NCBI RefSeq assembly: GCF_965661665.1
Contig: NZ_CBFIEO010000005.1
Coordinates: 1 to 64,000, forward strand
Source of the DNA: Cognatiyoonia sp965661665
GTDB lineage: Bacteria; Pseudomonadota; Alphaproteobacteria; Rhodobacterales; Rhodobacteraceae
Direction of reading: 5' to 3'
Length of the DNA stretch: 64,000 bases
The stretch's first letter is position 1, and each line of letters begins with the position of its first letter. Under the pieces are notes generated by a model, which made no database searches, was not told the origin of the DNA, and saw only the letters and a program-made list of their open reading frames with translations. This document shows, in pieces, positions 8,305-16,929 of this stretch. The translations under genes were made by a program, and so were the position numbers.

Positions 8305-9657
8305 ATGTCCAATAAAAACGTAACACGTCGTGGCGTTCTGAAGTCCGGTACTATCGCTGGTGCAGGTCTTGCAGTTCCAACGATCTTTACGGCAGCTTCC
8401 GCATCCGCTTACACAAACGAGCCAGGCGCAGGATCTGTCAAGATCGGCTTCAACGTGCCGCAAACTGGTCCATACGCTGAAGAGGGTCTGGACGAACTGC
8501 GCGCGCAGGAACTGGCTGTTGAGCACCTCAACGGCATGGGTGACGGCGGTATGCTGAATACCTTCTCCGAGAAGAACCTCGACGGTACAGGTATTCTGGG
8601 CCGCAAAGTTGAGTTCGTGACAGGTGACACGCAGACAAAGTCTGACGTTGCACGTGCATCCGCTCAGTCCATGATCCAGAAAGACGGCGTGATCATGATC
8701 AACGGTGGCTCATCTTCTGGTGTGGCTGTTGCTGTTCAGGGTCTCTGCCAAGAAGCCGGCATCATCTTTATGGCTGGTCTGACACACTCCAACGACACAA
8801 CCGGCAAAGACCGCAAAGCAAATGGCTTCCGCCACTTCTTCAACGGTTACATGTCCGGTGTGGCACTGGCACCAGTGCTTAAGAACGCATACGGCACAGA
8901 CCGTCGTGCATACCACCTGACAGCTGACTACAACTGGGGCTGGACACAGCAGGAATCCATTCAAGCTTCGACTGAAGCTATGGGCTGGGAAACTGCAGAG
9001 ACTGTTCTGACACCAGTTGGTGCAGGTGACTTCTCGTCCTATATCGCACCTGTTCTGAACTCCGGCGCAGATACGCTGATCCTGAACCACTACGGTGGCG
9101 ACATGGTCAACTCTCTGACACAGGCTGTTCAGTTCGGTCTGAAGGACAAGCAGGTTAACGGCAAAGACTTCACCATCATTGTTCCGCTCTACTCCGAGCT
9201 GATGGCCGCTGGTGCGGGCTCCAACATCGAAGGCGTGTTCGGCTCCATGAACTGGAACTGGCAGCTTCAAGATGAAGGCACAGCAGCCTTCGTGAAGTCC
9301 TTCGGTGAGAAGTACGGCCGTCCACCTTCAAATGCGGCACACACATGCTACGTGCAAACACTGCTCTATGCAGACGCCGTAACACGTGCAGGCACGTTCA
9401 ACCCATGTGGTGTTGTTGAAGCGCTCGAAGACTTCGAGTTTGACGGTATGGGCAACGGTAAGACGCTTTACCGTGGCGCAGACCACCAGTGCTTCAAAGA
9501 CGTTCTGGTTATGAAGGGTAAAGAGAACCCAACAAACCAGTACGACACACTGGAAATCGTTGAAGTTACGCCAGTTGAACAGGTCACATATGCACCAGAT
9601 CACCCAATGTTTGGCGGTGCTGAAGCGTCTTTGGGGACATGTAACCCAGGCGCTTAA
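8305..9657 (+). CDS. ABC importer substrate-binding protein (LivK / Peripla_BP_6 type)
   Basis: A 450-residue periplasmic binding protein. The N-terminus TRRGVLKSGTIAGAGLAV with an AxA site near residue 35 is a twin-arginine-type signal peptide. The mature part has the two-lobe fold start VKIGFNVPQTGPYAEEG and GILGRKVEFVTGDTQT, typical of branched-chain amino acid/amide/urea binding proteins. The codon choice differs from the neighbours: Thr is very often ACA and Pro CCA, as in very highly expressed genes of the host. It is the first gene of a complete importer operon. A perfect GC-rich hairpin follows the stop, which would favour higher levels of this subunit. The substrate is not readable; amino acids, amides or short organic acids are all possible. 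Confidence 0.88.
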   Translation: MSNKNVTRRGVLKSGTIAGAGLAVPTIFTAASASAYTNEPGAGSVKIGFNVPQTGPYAEEGLDELRAQELAVEHLNGMGDGGMLNTFSEKNLDGTGILGRKVEFVTGDTQTKSDVARASAQSMIQKDGVIMINGGSSSGVAVAVQGLCQEAGIIFMAGLTHSNDTTGKDRKANGFRHFFNGYMSGVALAPVLKNAYGTDRRAYHLTADYNWGWTQQESIQASTEAMGWETAETVLTPVGAGDFSSYIAPVLNSGADTLILNHYGGDMVNSLTQAVQFGLKDKQVNGKDFTIIVPLYSELMAAGAGSNIEGVFGSMNWNWQLQDEGTAAFVKSFGEKYGRPPSNAAHTCYVQTLLYADAVTRAGTFNPCGVVEALEDFEFDGMGNGKTLYRGADHQCFKDVLVMKGKENPTNQYDTLEIVEVTPVEQVTYAPDHPMFGGAEASLGTCNPGA

Positions 9658-9670
9658 GCGCAATCCTTTG

Positions 9671-9719
9671 CGGAGGGCGGCCTGGCCGCCCTCCGACACA
9701 TCACGGCCATTATTTGGCC
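9671..9719 (+). terminator. Strong intercistronic hairpin(s) after the binding-protein gene
   Basis: CGGAGGGCGGCC (9671-9682) is the exact reverse complement of GGCCGCCCTCCG (9684-9695). A second small stem GGCC/GGCC with a seven-base loop lies at 9705-9719. No T run follows, so this looks more like an mRNA-stabilising or partial-attenuation element than a full terminator. That fits the need for more binding protein than permease. Confidence 0.6.
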
Positions 9720-9752
9720 TTCCACTGTTGACCGGTTCCTAGGAGAAACCCG

Positions 9753-10784
9753 ATGGACGCCTTTCTTATTCAAGTCCTCAATGGCCTTGACAAAGGGTCT
9801 GCCTACGCGCTGATCGCGCTGGGTCTGACTTTGATTTTCGGCACGCTTGGTGTCGTAAACTTCGCCCACGGGGCGCTGTTTATGATTGGCGCGTTTTGCG
9901 CTGTCACGATGCAGCGGATCCTGAACCTTTCCACGACAGTCATTGATGAAACTCAGAAAGACTTCTTGGGCAATCCGCTCAAAGTCGAAGTGCCCTACGT
10001 CCAAAGCTGGTTTGGAGAGAGTTTTGGTGGCACCTTGATTGATTGGTCGGTGCCGTTGGCAATCGTCCTGACCGTCCCGTTCATGCTGTTTGTTGGTTGG
10101 GCGATGGAGCGTGGTCTCATCAAACACTTCTACAAGCGCCCTCACGCGGACCAAATCCTTGTGACCTTTGGCCTTGCCATCGTCATTGGCGAGATCATCA
10201 AAGCGAACTTCGGCGCGAACCCGATCCAAACACCGATGCCATCGGCTTTCGTGGGCACCGTCGACTTCGGCGCGTGGCTGGGGATGGAGCCGAATTCGGT
10301 CCTCTACCCGACATGGCGTCTTATTTACTTCTTCTTCTCGGCCATCATCATCGCTGCCGTCTTTGCCTTCTTGCAATTCACCACCTTTGGGATGGTGGTT
10401 CGGGCCGGCATGGCCGACCGCGAGACCGTTGGCATGTTGGGCATCGACATCGACAAGCGCTTTACGCTGATGTTCGGCCTTGCTGCGGTTGTCGCTGGTC
10501 TTGCGGGTATGATGTACGCACCAATCCTATCGCCGCACTACAACATCGGTATGGACTTCCTCGTCCTCTCCTTCGTTGTGGTTGTTGTGGGCGGTATGGG
10601 CTCCCTACCCGGTGCTGTCCTGTCCGGCTTTGTCTTGGGTATTTTGCAGTCCTTCGCGTCCATGAACGAAGTGAAAGCAATCCTGCCCGGTATCGACCTC
10701 ATCATCATCTATCTGGTCGCCATTATCATTCTACTGACACGTCCGCGTGGCCTTATGGGTCGCAAAGGCGTCATGGAGGAGTAA
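9753..10784 (+). CDS. ABC importer permease, LivH type
   Basis: A 343-residue inner-membrane permease of the branched-chain amino acid/amide family. It has about eight hydrophobic segments. The family N-terminus LNGLDKGSAYALIALGLTLIFG and the early NFAHGALFMIGAF are visible. The conserved late stretches GGMGSLPGAVLSGF and LLTRPRGLMG are also present. An insertion of about 40 residues between helices 2 and 3 (about 55-95) is longer than in classic LivH. It starts 95 bp after the binding-protein stop with an AGGAG site at about 9741, and ends 6 bp before the second permease gene. Confidence 0.9.
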   Translation: MDAFLIQVLNGLDKGSAYALIALGLTLIFGTLGVVNFAHGALFMIGAFCAVTMQRILNLSTTVIDETQKDFLGNPLKVEVPYVQSWFGESFGGTLIDWSVPLAIVLTVPFMLFVGWAMERGLIKHFYKRPHADQILVTFGLAIVIGEIIKANFGANPIQTPMPSAFVGTVDFGAWLGMEPNSVLYPTWRLIYFFFSAIIIAAVFAFLQFTTFGMVVRAGMADRETVGMLGIDIDKRFTLMFGLAAVVAGLAGMMYAPILSPHYNIGMDFLVLSFVVVVVGGMGSLPGAVLSGFVLGILQSFASMNEVKAILPGIDLIIIYLVAIIILLTRPRGLMGRKGVMEE

Positions 10785-10790
10785 GCCACT

Positions 10791-12002
10791 ATGCTTGGTC
10801 TCAACTCAAAAGACTTCCGCCTCTTCCTCATCGTCGTTGCGATGACGCTCTTGGCGCCAATCCTACTGAACCCATTCCCTGTGAACAGTGCGCTGGGTGA
10901 AAGTTTTAATGCGGGCTATCCCGCACTGATGCAGCGCTTTGTGATCTTTGGATTGCTGGCCATCGGGTTCAACATCCTCTTCGGTCTGACGGGCTACCTA
11001 AGCTTTGGTCACGCGGCGTTCTTGGGTGTGGGTTCCTTTGCTGCGGTCTGGATGTTCAAACTGCTCAGCTACAACGTGATCCCCGCAATCATCGCATCGG
11101 TCATCGTAGCTGGTATCTTCTCGGTCGCAATTGGCTTTGTTGCTTTGCGGCGCTCAGGTATTTACTTCTCGATCCTGACGCTCGCCTTCGCGCAGATGAT
11201 GTACCAGATTGCTTACTCCGACCTGATCGGTAAGTTCCTGAATACGATCATCACGAACGGTGAAACCGGCCTTCAGGTTTATGCAGACGACCCACAGATC
11301 CTTGCAGGCGAAGGCGATCCAATACTTCCGCACCTCTTTGGGTGGGAAATGAACGCGCAGACCTTGTGGCAAGTGGGCGGCTGGGAATTCACATTCCAAA
11401 ACGGTTACTACTTTGCAGCCGTGTTCATGTTGCTCGGCTTCTACCTGTCGATCCGCATCTTCCGATCACCGATGGGCATGATGCTCCGCGCGATCAAATC
11501 CAACCAGACGCGGATGAGCTATACCGGTTTGGACACCAAACCCTACATGCTGGCAGCCTTTGTAATCTCTGGCATGTATGCTGGCCTCGCCGGTGGTCTG
11601 ATGTCCGCAATGGACCCGCTGACAGGCGCAGAACGGATGTTCTGGACAGCTTCGGGTGAAATCGTAGTGATGGCCATCTTGGGTGGCGTCGGTACGTTGA
11701 TCGGACCGGTTTTGGGTGCAGGTCTCATCAAATACCTTGAGAACATCATCTCCAAAATCAACGATGGTATCTTGCACAGCTGGTTTGCGTTCATGCCGGA
11801 AGGTCTTGAGAACTTCATGGTCGCAATTATCCACCCATTCGTAGGCAAAGGCTGGCATCTGACGTTGGGTGTGCTCTTCATGGCTGTCGTGATCTTCCTG
11901 CCCGGTGGCTTGGTTCAACTGGGTGAAAAAATCCTCGGTGTCTTCAGCCGAAAGAAATCAACTGACGGAGCCACTAGTGGCTCCACCGAACCCGCAGAAT
12001 AA
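10791..12002 (+). CDS. ABC importer permease, LivM type
   Basis: A 403-residue inner-membrane permease pairing with the LivH-type subunit. Family marks are the early FNILFGLTGYLSFGHAAFLGVGSF at about residues 60-83, ALRRSGIYFSILTLAFAQM, and the late AILGGVGTLIGPVLGA. About ten hydrophobic segments are present. A long periplasmic loop of about 50 residues (about 150-200) is specific to this version. The C-terminus ends in a short polar tail rich in Ser, Thr and Glu. It is followed after 12 bp by the first ATP-binding subunit. Confidence 0.9.
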   Translation: MLGLNSKDFRLFLIVVAMTLLAPILLNPFPVNSALGESFNAGYPALMQRFVIFGLLAIGFNILFGLTGYLSFGHAAFLGVGSFAAVWMFKLLSYNVIPAIIASVIVAGIFSVAIGFVALRRSGIYFSILTLAFAQMMYQIAYSDLIGKFLNTIITNGETGLQVYADDPQILAGEGDPILPHLFGWEMNAQTLWQVGGWEFTFQNGYYFAAVFMLLGFYLSIRIFRSPMGMMLRAIKSNQTRMSYTGLDTKPYMLAAFVISGMYAGLAGGLMSAMDPLTGAERMFWTASGEIVVMAILGGVGTLIGPVLGAGLIKYLENIISKINDGILHSWFAFMPEGLENFMVAIIHPFVGKGWHLTLGVLFMAVVIFLPGGLVQLGEKILGVFSRKKSTDGATSGSTEPAE

Positions 12003-12014
12003 GGAGCCTGGACA

Positions 12015-12773
12015 ATGGGAATGCTCGAAGTCAAAGGCATCAACAAACGCTTCGGCGGGTTGCAAGCGCTGGGGGATGTGAACCTCAGCGTAGCGGAAAA
12101 CTCCGTCCATGCCATCATCGGCCCTAACGGGGCGGGCAAATCCACCCTACTGAACGTGCTGGTGGGTAAACTCATCCCGGACAGCGGATCGGTCATGTTC
12201 AATGGTCAATCCGTGCTGGGCCGCAAGCCGCATGAAATCAATCAGCTGGGCATCAGCCGCGTGTTCCAAACACCAGAGATCTTTGGCGATCTTACAGTGT
12301 TTGAAAACGTCATGATCCCCTGCTTTGCCAAACGGGACGGTGCGTTCAAGATGAACGGCATTGGTGACATGAAAAAGGAAACCGACATCCGCGATCAGGC
12401 GGAAACGATCCTTGATGACGTCAACATGCTCGACAAGCGGAACATGCAGGCGTCCAGCCTATCACGGGGTGACAAGCGTCGTTTGGAAATGGCGATGTGT
12501 CTGGTGCAAGAGCCGAAGCTCTTGCTGCTCGACGAACCGACCGCTGGCATGGCCCGTGCCGACACCAACAACACCATCGATCTGCTGAAAGAGATCAATG
12601 AGAAGCGCGACATCACCATGGCCATTATTGAGCATGACATGCACGTCGTCTTCTCTCTTGCGGAGCGGATCACTGTGTTGGCGCAAGGCACACCGCTGGT
12701 CGAAGAAACGCCTGAGAACATCAAAGGCCATCCAAAAGTGCGCGAGGCTTACCTCGGCGAAGCGCAGGTGTAA
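12015..12773 (+). CDS. ABC importer ATP-binding protein, LivG type
   Basis: A 252-residue ATPase. Walker A is GPNGAGKST at residues 36-44, Walker B is LLLLDEPTAGM and the switch His is in IIEHDMHVVF. The ABC signature is SLSRGDKRRLEM rather than the common LSGGQ or LSYGQ; I recall this variant as usual in roseobacter LivG relatives rather than as damage. It works with the LivF-type protein encoded 9 bp downstream to drive the two permeases. Confidence 0.9.
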   Translation: MGMLEVKGINKRFGGLQALGDVNLSVAENSVHAIIGPNGAGKSTLLNVLVGKLIPDSGSVMFNGQSVLGRKPHEINQLGISRVFQTPEIFGDLTVFENVMIPCFAKRDGAFKMNGIGDMKKETDIRDQAETILDDVNMLDKRNMQASSLSRGDKRRLEMAMCLVQEPKLLLLDEPTAGMARADTNNTIDLLKEINEKRDITMAIIEHDMHVVFSLAERITVLAQGTPLVEETPENIKGHPKVREAYLGEAQV

Positions 12774-12782
12774 GGACACGTC

Positions 12783-13532
12783 ATGAACGCACCATTCAAC
12801 AAAAACCAAAACAACGCCGCAACGCACCCAGCGTTTCTGAGCGTGTGGGAGCTCGAAGCCTACTACGGTGAGAGCTACATCGTCCAAAACATCAGCTTCA
12901 ACATCCACGAGGGCGAAATCCTTGCCCTCTTGGGGCGGAACGGCGCTGGCAAGACATCGACCTTGCGGGCCATCGCACGACTGGATGAACCAGAAGCGCG
13001 TCATGGTGAGATCTGGCTAGATCACCAGCCCCTCCATAAGATGAAAAGCCATGAAGCCGCTGCCAATGGCATCGCCTTGGTGCCAGAGGATCGCCGGATC
13101 ATTCCGGGACTGACGGTTGAGGAAAACCTCAAGCTGGCGCAAATCGCACCGCCCATTGGGTGGTCGCTTGAGCGCATCTATGACCTGTTTCCTCGCCTTG
13201 GCGAACGCCGGACGCAGGAAGGGGTAACGCTCTCTGGTGGTGAGCAGCAGATGCTGTCCATCGCCCGCGCCCTCGCCCGCGACATCAAAGTGTTGTTGCT
13301 GGACGAGCCCTATGAAGGATTGGCCCCTGTGATCGTACAGGAAATAGCCAAAACGCTGAACGTGATCCGTGACCAAGGCATTACAACCGTGATCGTGGAA
13401 CAGAACGCTGTCGCGGCCCTGAAATTGGCCGACCGCGCCGTGATCTTGGACACAGGCACGGTTGTTTACGACGGCTCGGCCAAAGAGGTGCTCGACGACG
13501 AGAAATTGCGCACGAAATACCTCGCCATCTGA
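12783..13532 (+). CDS. ABC importer ATP-binding protein, LivF type
   Basis: A 249-residue ATPase. Walker A is GRNGAGKTS at residues 51-59, the signature is TLSGGEQQML, Walker B is VLLLDEPYEGLAP and the switch His is replaced by Gln in IVEQNA, as is usual for LivF. A polar N-terminal tail of about 20 residues rich in Asn precedes the domain. It is the last gene of the importer operon and is followed by a clear rho-independent terminator. Confidence 0.9.
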   Translation: MNAPFNKNQNNAATHPAFLSVWELEAYYGESYIVQNISFNIHEGEILALLGRNGAGKTSTLRAIARLDEPEARHGEIWLDHQPLHKMKSHEAAANGIALVPEDRRIIPGLTVEENLKLAQIAPPIGWSLERIYDLFPRLGERRTQEGVTLSGGEQQMLSIARALARDIKVLLLDEPYEGLAPVIVQEIAKTLNVIRDQGITTVIVEQNAVAALKLADRAVILDTGTVVYDGSAKEVLDDEKLRTKYLAI

Positions 13533-13542
13533 CGACAAGACC

Positions 13543-13577
13543 AAAGCCATCGGGCGCATCTGCGCTTGATGGCTTTT
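13543..13577 (+). terminator. Rho-independent terminator of the ABC importer operon
   Basis: AAAGCCATC (13543-13551) pairs with GATGGCTTT (13568-13576). An inner GCGCA/TGCGC stem lies between them, and a run of four T ends at 13577. It lies 10 bp after the LivF-type stop codon and before accB. Confidence 0.85.
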
Positions 13578-13667
13578 CAGCACGCCCGCCTTAACATATA
13601 TGTTGTCCGAAGTTACGTTACGTGACTCATGGCAAAGATAATAATGGGCAAGGGACCAAGGCGGATC

Positions 13668-14159
13668 ATGGGCAACAAATCTACGCGCGACAGCGACGTC
13701 AGCTTTATTCAGGCACTAGCAGAAGTATTGCGCGACCACGACCTTACCGAAGTGCAGGTAAAACGCGAATATGGTGAGGCGGACAGCCTCAACGTCCGTG
13801 TCAGCCGCCAGCAGCAGCAAACCATCGTTCAAGCGGCCGCACCTGCTGCCGCAGCCGCCCCTGTTGCGGCCCCATCAGCAGAGGCAGCGCCCGCAGCCAG
13901 CGGATCGGATGACCCTGCATCACATCCTGGTGCAGTGACATCCCCAATGGTAGGTACGGTCTATATGGCGCCAGAACCGGGCGCTTCCGCATTCATCTCC
14001 GTCGGTCGCGAGATCAAAGAAGGTGAGACGCTTCTTATCATCGAAGCGATGAAAACCATGAACCATATCCCTGCCCCACGCTCCGGCACGATCAAGCGGA
14101 TTTTAGTTGAAGACGCCTCCCCCGTTGAGTTTGGCGCGCCTCTAGTCATCATCGAATAG
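13668..14159 (+). CDS. accB: Biotin carboxyl carrier protein of acetyl-CoA carboxylase
   Basis: A 163-residue carrier that holds the biotin shuttled between the biotin carboxylase and carboxyltransferase in the first step of fatty acid synthesis. The biotin attachment motif EAMKTMNH has its Lys at residue 129. An Ala/Pro-rich linker at about 50-80 joins an N-terminal helical domain (VSFIQALAEVLRDHDLTEV) to the biotinyl domain. The frame is open from 13629 with other ATGs, but the ATG at 13668 has an AAGGCGG-like site and gives the usual family N-terminus. accC follows after 8 bp. Confidence 0.92.
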   Translation: MGNKSTRDSDVSFIQALAEVLRDHDLTEVQVKREYGEADSLNVRVSRQQQQTIVQAAAPAAAAAPVAAPSAEAAPAASGSDDPASHPGAVTSPMVGTVYMAPEPGASAFISVGREIKEGETLLIIEAMKTMNHIPAPRSGTIKRILVEDASPVEFGAPLVIIE

Positions 14160-14167
14160 GACCGGCG

Positions 14168-15523
14168 ATGTTTGACAAAATCCTGATTGCTAACCGAGGC
14201 GAGATTGCGCTTCGCGTTGTCCGCGCATGTCGCGAAATGGGCATCCAATCTGTGGCTGTGCATTCAACCGCTGACACTGACGCAATGCATGTCCGCATGG
14301 CGGATGAGGCGATTTGCATCGGTCCGCCCTCATCCGCCGAAAGTTATTTGTCCTTTCCCGCGATTATTTCCGCCTGTGAGGTTACGGGCGCGCAAGCGAT
14401 CCATCCCGGCTATGGCTTTCTGTCTGAGAATGCGAACTTCGTTCAAGTCGTCGAAGATCATGACCTAACCTTCATCGGACCGACCGCTGAACACATCCGC
14501 GTCATGGGCGACAAGATCACGGCCAAGGACACCATGAAACAGCTTGGCGTGCCCTGCGTTCCAGGCTCCGACGGTGGTGTTGACACGTTGGATGATGCGA
14601 AGCGCATCGGTGAAGAAATTGGCTACCCCGTCATCATCAAAGCGACCGCTGGTGGTGGTGGCCGCGGGATGAAAGTGGCCCAGACGGCTGCGGATATGGA
14701 GCAAGCATTTCATTCCGCCCGTGCAGAAGGCAAAGCCGCCTTCGGCAACGATGAAGTTTACATCGAAAAATACCTGACCACACCGCGCCACATCGAGATT
14801 CAGGTCTTCGGCGACGGCAAAGGCAATGCGGTCCATTTGGGTGAGCGGGATTGTTCGCTTCAACGTCGCCACCAGAAGGTGTTTGAAGAGGCTCCCGGCC
14901 CCTGCATCACACCCGAACTGCGCGCCAAGATCGGCAAGGTCTGCGCCGATGCCGTGGCCAAAATCAATTACATCGGTGCGGGCACCATCGAATTTCTTTT
15001 TGAAAACGATGAGTTTTATTTCATCGAAATGAACACCCGTCTTCAGGTGGAACATCCTGTGACTGAGAGCATTTTCGGTGTTGATCTGGTGCGCGAACAA
15101 ATCCGCGTCGCCGCTGGCATGCCGATGTCGTTCACTCAGGACGATTTGGACATCAACGGTCATTCGATTGAAGTGCGCATTAACGCAGAACGCCTGCCGA
15201 ATTTCGCCCCATGCCCAGGCACGATCAGCCAATACCACGCACCCGGTGGCTTGGGCGTTCGGATGGATTCCGCGCTTTATGACGGCTACCGCATACCCCC
15301 CTATTACGACAGTTTGATCGGCAAGCTGATCGTGCACGGTCGCGACCGGCCAGAGGCTTTGGCCCGTTTGGCGCGCGCTTTGGGTGAGCTGATCGTGGAC
15401 GGTATTGATACGACCGTGCCCCTTTTCCACGCGCTTTTGCAGGAAGAGGCAGTGCTGACCGGCGATTACAACATTCATTGGTTGGAGCAATGGCTTGAAA
15501 CCAACATGAACGATGCGGGATGA
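14168..15523 (+). CDS. accC: Biotin carboxylase subunit of acetyl-CoA carboxylase
   Basis: A 451-residue ATP-grasp enzyme that carboxylates biotin on AccB using bicarbonate and ATP. Visible marks are the N-terminal FDKILIANRGEIALRV, the glycine-rich ATP loop ATAGGGGRGMK at about residues 160-170, and the catalytic stretch EMNTRLQVEHPVTE at about 288-301. The length matches the family exactly. The stop overlaps the aat start by 11 bp. Confidence 0.96.
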   Translation: MFDKILIANRGEIALRVVRACREMGIQSVAVHSTADTDAMHVRMADEAICIGPPSSAESYLSFPAIISACEVTGAQAIHPGYGFLSENANFVQVVEDHDLTFIGPTAEHIRVMGDKITAKDTMKQLGVPCVPGSDGGVDTLDDAKRIGEEIGYPVIIKATAGGGGRGMKVAQTAADMEQAFHSARAEGKAAFGNDEVYIEKYLTTPRHIEIQVFGDGKGNAVHLGERDCSLQRRHQKVFEEAPGPCITPELRAKIGKVCADAVAKINYIGAGTIEFLFENDEFYFIEMNTRLQVEHPVTESIFGVDLVREQIRVAAGMPMSFTQDDLDINGHSIEVRINAERLPNFAPCPGTISQYHAPGGLGVRMDSALYDGYRIPPYYDSLIGKLIVHGRDRPEALARLARALGELIVDGIDTTVPLFHALLQEEAVLTGDYNIHWLEQWLETNMNDAG

Positions 15524-16163
15524 CGCGCCGCCGGTAACGCCTGAACTGCTACTGCATGCCTATCGCATGGGCGTGTTTCCCATGTCCGAAGGACGCGACG
15601 ACCTAGAGCTTTTCTGGGTCGATCCGCAAATGCGCGGGATCATTCCACTCAACGCCTTTCACATATCAAGAACGCTGGCGAAATCCCTGAAACGGGGGGA
15701 TTTTCAGGCAACGGTAGACACCGCTTTCGAACAGGTTTTGGAAGGTTGCGCCGCGCGCAATGAGACGTGGATCAACGATAAAATCTTCCAACTCTACATG
15801 GACCTGCATGAGGGCGGTCACGCCCATTCGGTCGAGGTTTGGCAGGACGGTGCATTGGCTGGTGGGGTTTACGGCGTTGCGATCGGTGGGGCATTCTTTG
15901 GCGAAAGCATGTTTTCGAACCGCACCAACGGGTCAAAGGCAGCATTGGCCTTCCTCGTCGACCGCCTGAAAACCCAAGGGTTCACCCTTTTCGACACGCA
16001 ATTCATCACCGAGCACCTCCGCAGCATGGGCGCGGTGGAAATCCCGCGCACGGCCTATCACGCGCGGCTTGCTAAGGCTGTGTTACATGATGTTCAGTTT
16101 GGGCAAAGCAGGCCAATGGCAACAGGTCAGGACGTGCTACAGCGCAGGGCCCAAACATCATAA
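15513..16163 (+). CDS. aat: Leucyl/phenylalanyl-tRNA--protein transferase
   Basis: A 216-residue cytosolic enzyme that adds Leu or Phe to proteins with N-terminal Lys or Arg and so marks them for ClpS/ClpAP degradation. Family motifs are AYRMGVFPMSE, FWVDPQMRGIIPL, NETWINDKI, the GVYGVAIGGAFFGESMFS core at about residues 118-135, and LFDTQFITEHL. It overlaps accC at its start and converges on the DUF2155 gene, with which it shares 37 bp at the 3-prime ends. Confidence 0.95.
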   Translation: MRDDAPPVTPELLLHAYRMGVFPMSEGRDDLELFWVDPQMRGIIPLNAFHISRTLAKSLKRGDFQATVDTAFEQVLEGCAARNETWINDKIFQLYMDLHEGGHAHSVEVWQDGALAGGVYGVAIGGAFFGESMFSNRTNGSKAALAFLVDRLKTQGFTLFDTQFITEHLRSMGAVEIPRTAYHARLAKAVLHDVQFGQSRPMATGQDVLQRRAQTS

Positions 16164-16483
16164 CGCGGATGATCCATGGCGTGCAGGGCCGGAGCGGACG
16201 CAATCAGCCACCCTGCGAATGCGGGGGAGATGTTATCGCTGTAAAATACCGTCACCTGAGCGTAGGCATCGCCCGTCGGGTTCACGCGCGGCACGCGGCA
16301 ATCATCCAAAGTGATTTTTAGGCGTCCGACCTCTGCACTTTCGTTAACCGCCAAATCCAGATCGCTCACTTCGCCGGTGACTTTGTCGAGCACCCGCAGC
16401 GTCCCGCCGGTGCCATCCAACGCCTCTTGCGCCGACACAGCGGACGCAACGGCGGCAATAACGAAAGCAAGAACGCCCCTCAC
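16127..16483 (-). CDS. DUF2155 periplasmic protein
   Basis: A 118-residue secreted protein with a signal peptide ending near residue 18 (AVASAVSA). The DUF2155 marks are GGTLRVLDKVTGEV near the start and a core with ITLDDCRVP and a final RYDVWALRC, leaving two conserved cysteines that may pair. The start overlaps the mlaD stop by 4 bp. The order NDUFA12, MlaD, DUF2155 is one I know as recurrent in alphaproteobacteria. The function is unknown. Confidence 0.88.
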   Translation of the reverse strand: MRGVLAFVIAAVASAVSAQEALDGTGGTLRVLDKVTGEVSDLDLAVNESAEVGRLKITLDDCRVPRVNPTGDAYAQVTVFYSDNISPAFAGWLIASAPALHAMDHPRYDVWALRCSTS

Positions 16484-16929
16484 CTGTCACCCTCACCTGA
16501 CACGAATTTCAAAAGGAGGGAGATCAGGCTCACCGCCCCTTGCGTGTCCAGAATTTCATCTCCCGGCGCGTAGACATCAAATGATCCACCCGGAACAATC
16601 TCAACAAAATTCCCGCCCAGGATACCCTCTGACGCAACCACGGCCGAACTATCGTTGGGGATTTCCGCACCGCGCGAGATGGTAAGCGTCGCATCCCCAC
16701 GAAACGTTTCAGAATTCAAACTGATGTCGCTGACATTGCCAATTTTGACACCGGCCAAGCGCACCTCTGTCCCGACATCGATCCCTTCGATGGAGCGGAA
16801 GCTGGCCGATAGATCGTAGCTACGACTGCCCGCGCCAAACCCAGTGAGTTGCAAGGTATAGATGACAAAGCCAACCGCCGCGGCCAGTACAATGGCCCCA
16901 GTGGCCACTTCTGCGCCGTTCTCACGCAT
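16480..16929 (-). CDS. mlaD: MlaD-family protein (MCE domain), phospholipid transport
   Basis: A 149-residue protein with one N-terminal membrane helix (about residues 13-33) and a single MCE domain (YDLSASFRSIEGIDVGTEVRLAGVKIG). MlaD hexamers sit on the inner-membrane MlaFEB ABC complex and pass phospholipids across the periplasm. No mlaE or mlaF lies beside it, so it is an orphan copy placed with DUF2155 and NDUFA12. The ATG at 16929 overlaps the stop of the upstream NDUFA12 gene by one base (TAATG). An upstream TTG at 16944 is less likely. Confidence 0.88.
   Translation of the reverse strand: MRENGAEVATGAIVLAAAVGFVIYTLQLTGFGAGSRSYDLSASFRSIEGIDVGTEVRLAGVKIGNVSDISLNSETFRGDATLTISRGAEIPNDSSAVVASEGILGGNFVEIVPGGSFDVYAPGDEILDTQGAVSLISLLLKFVSGEGDR

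Noticed and set aside
9654..10376. A 240-codon minus-strand open frame opposite the LivH-type permease
   Set aside because: Hydrophilic, charge-rich product typical of the antisense of a membrane protein gene.
13821..13905. Repetitive GCAGC/GCCGC-rich stretch in accB
   Set aside because: It is the Ala/Pro linker of the biotin carrier, normal for the family, not a repeat element.
14465..15490. A 341-codon minus-strand open frame opposite accC
   Set aside because: No recognisable domain, no ribosome site of note, fully within accC.
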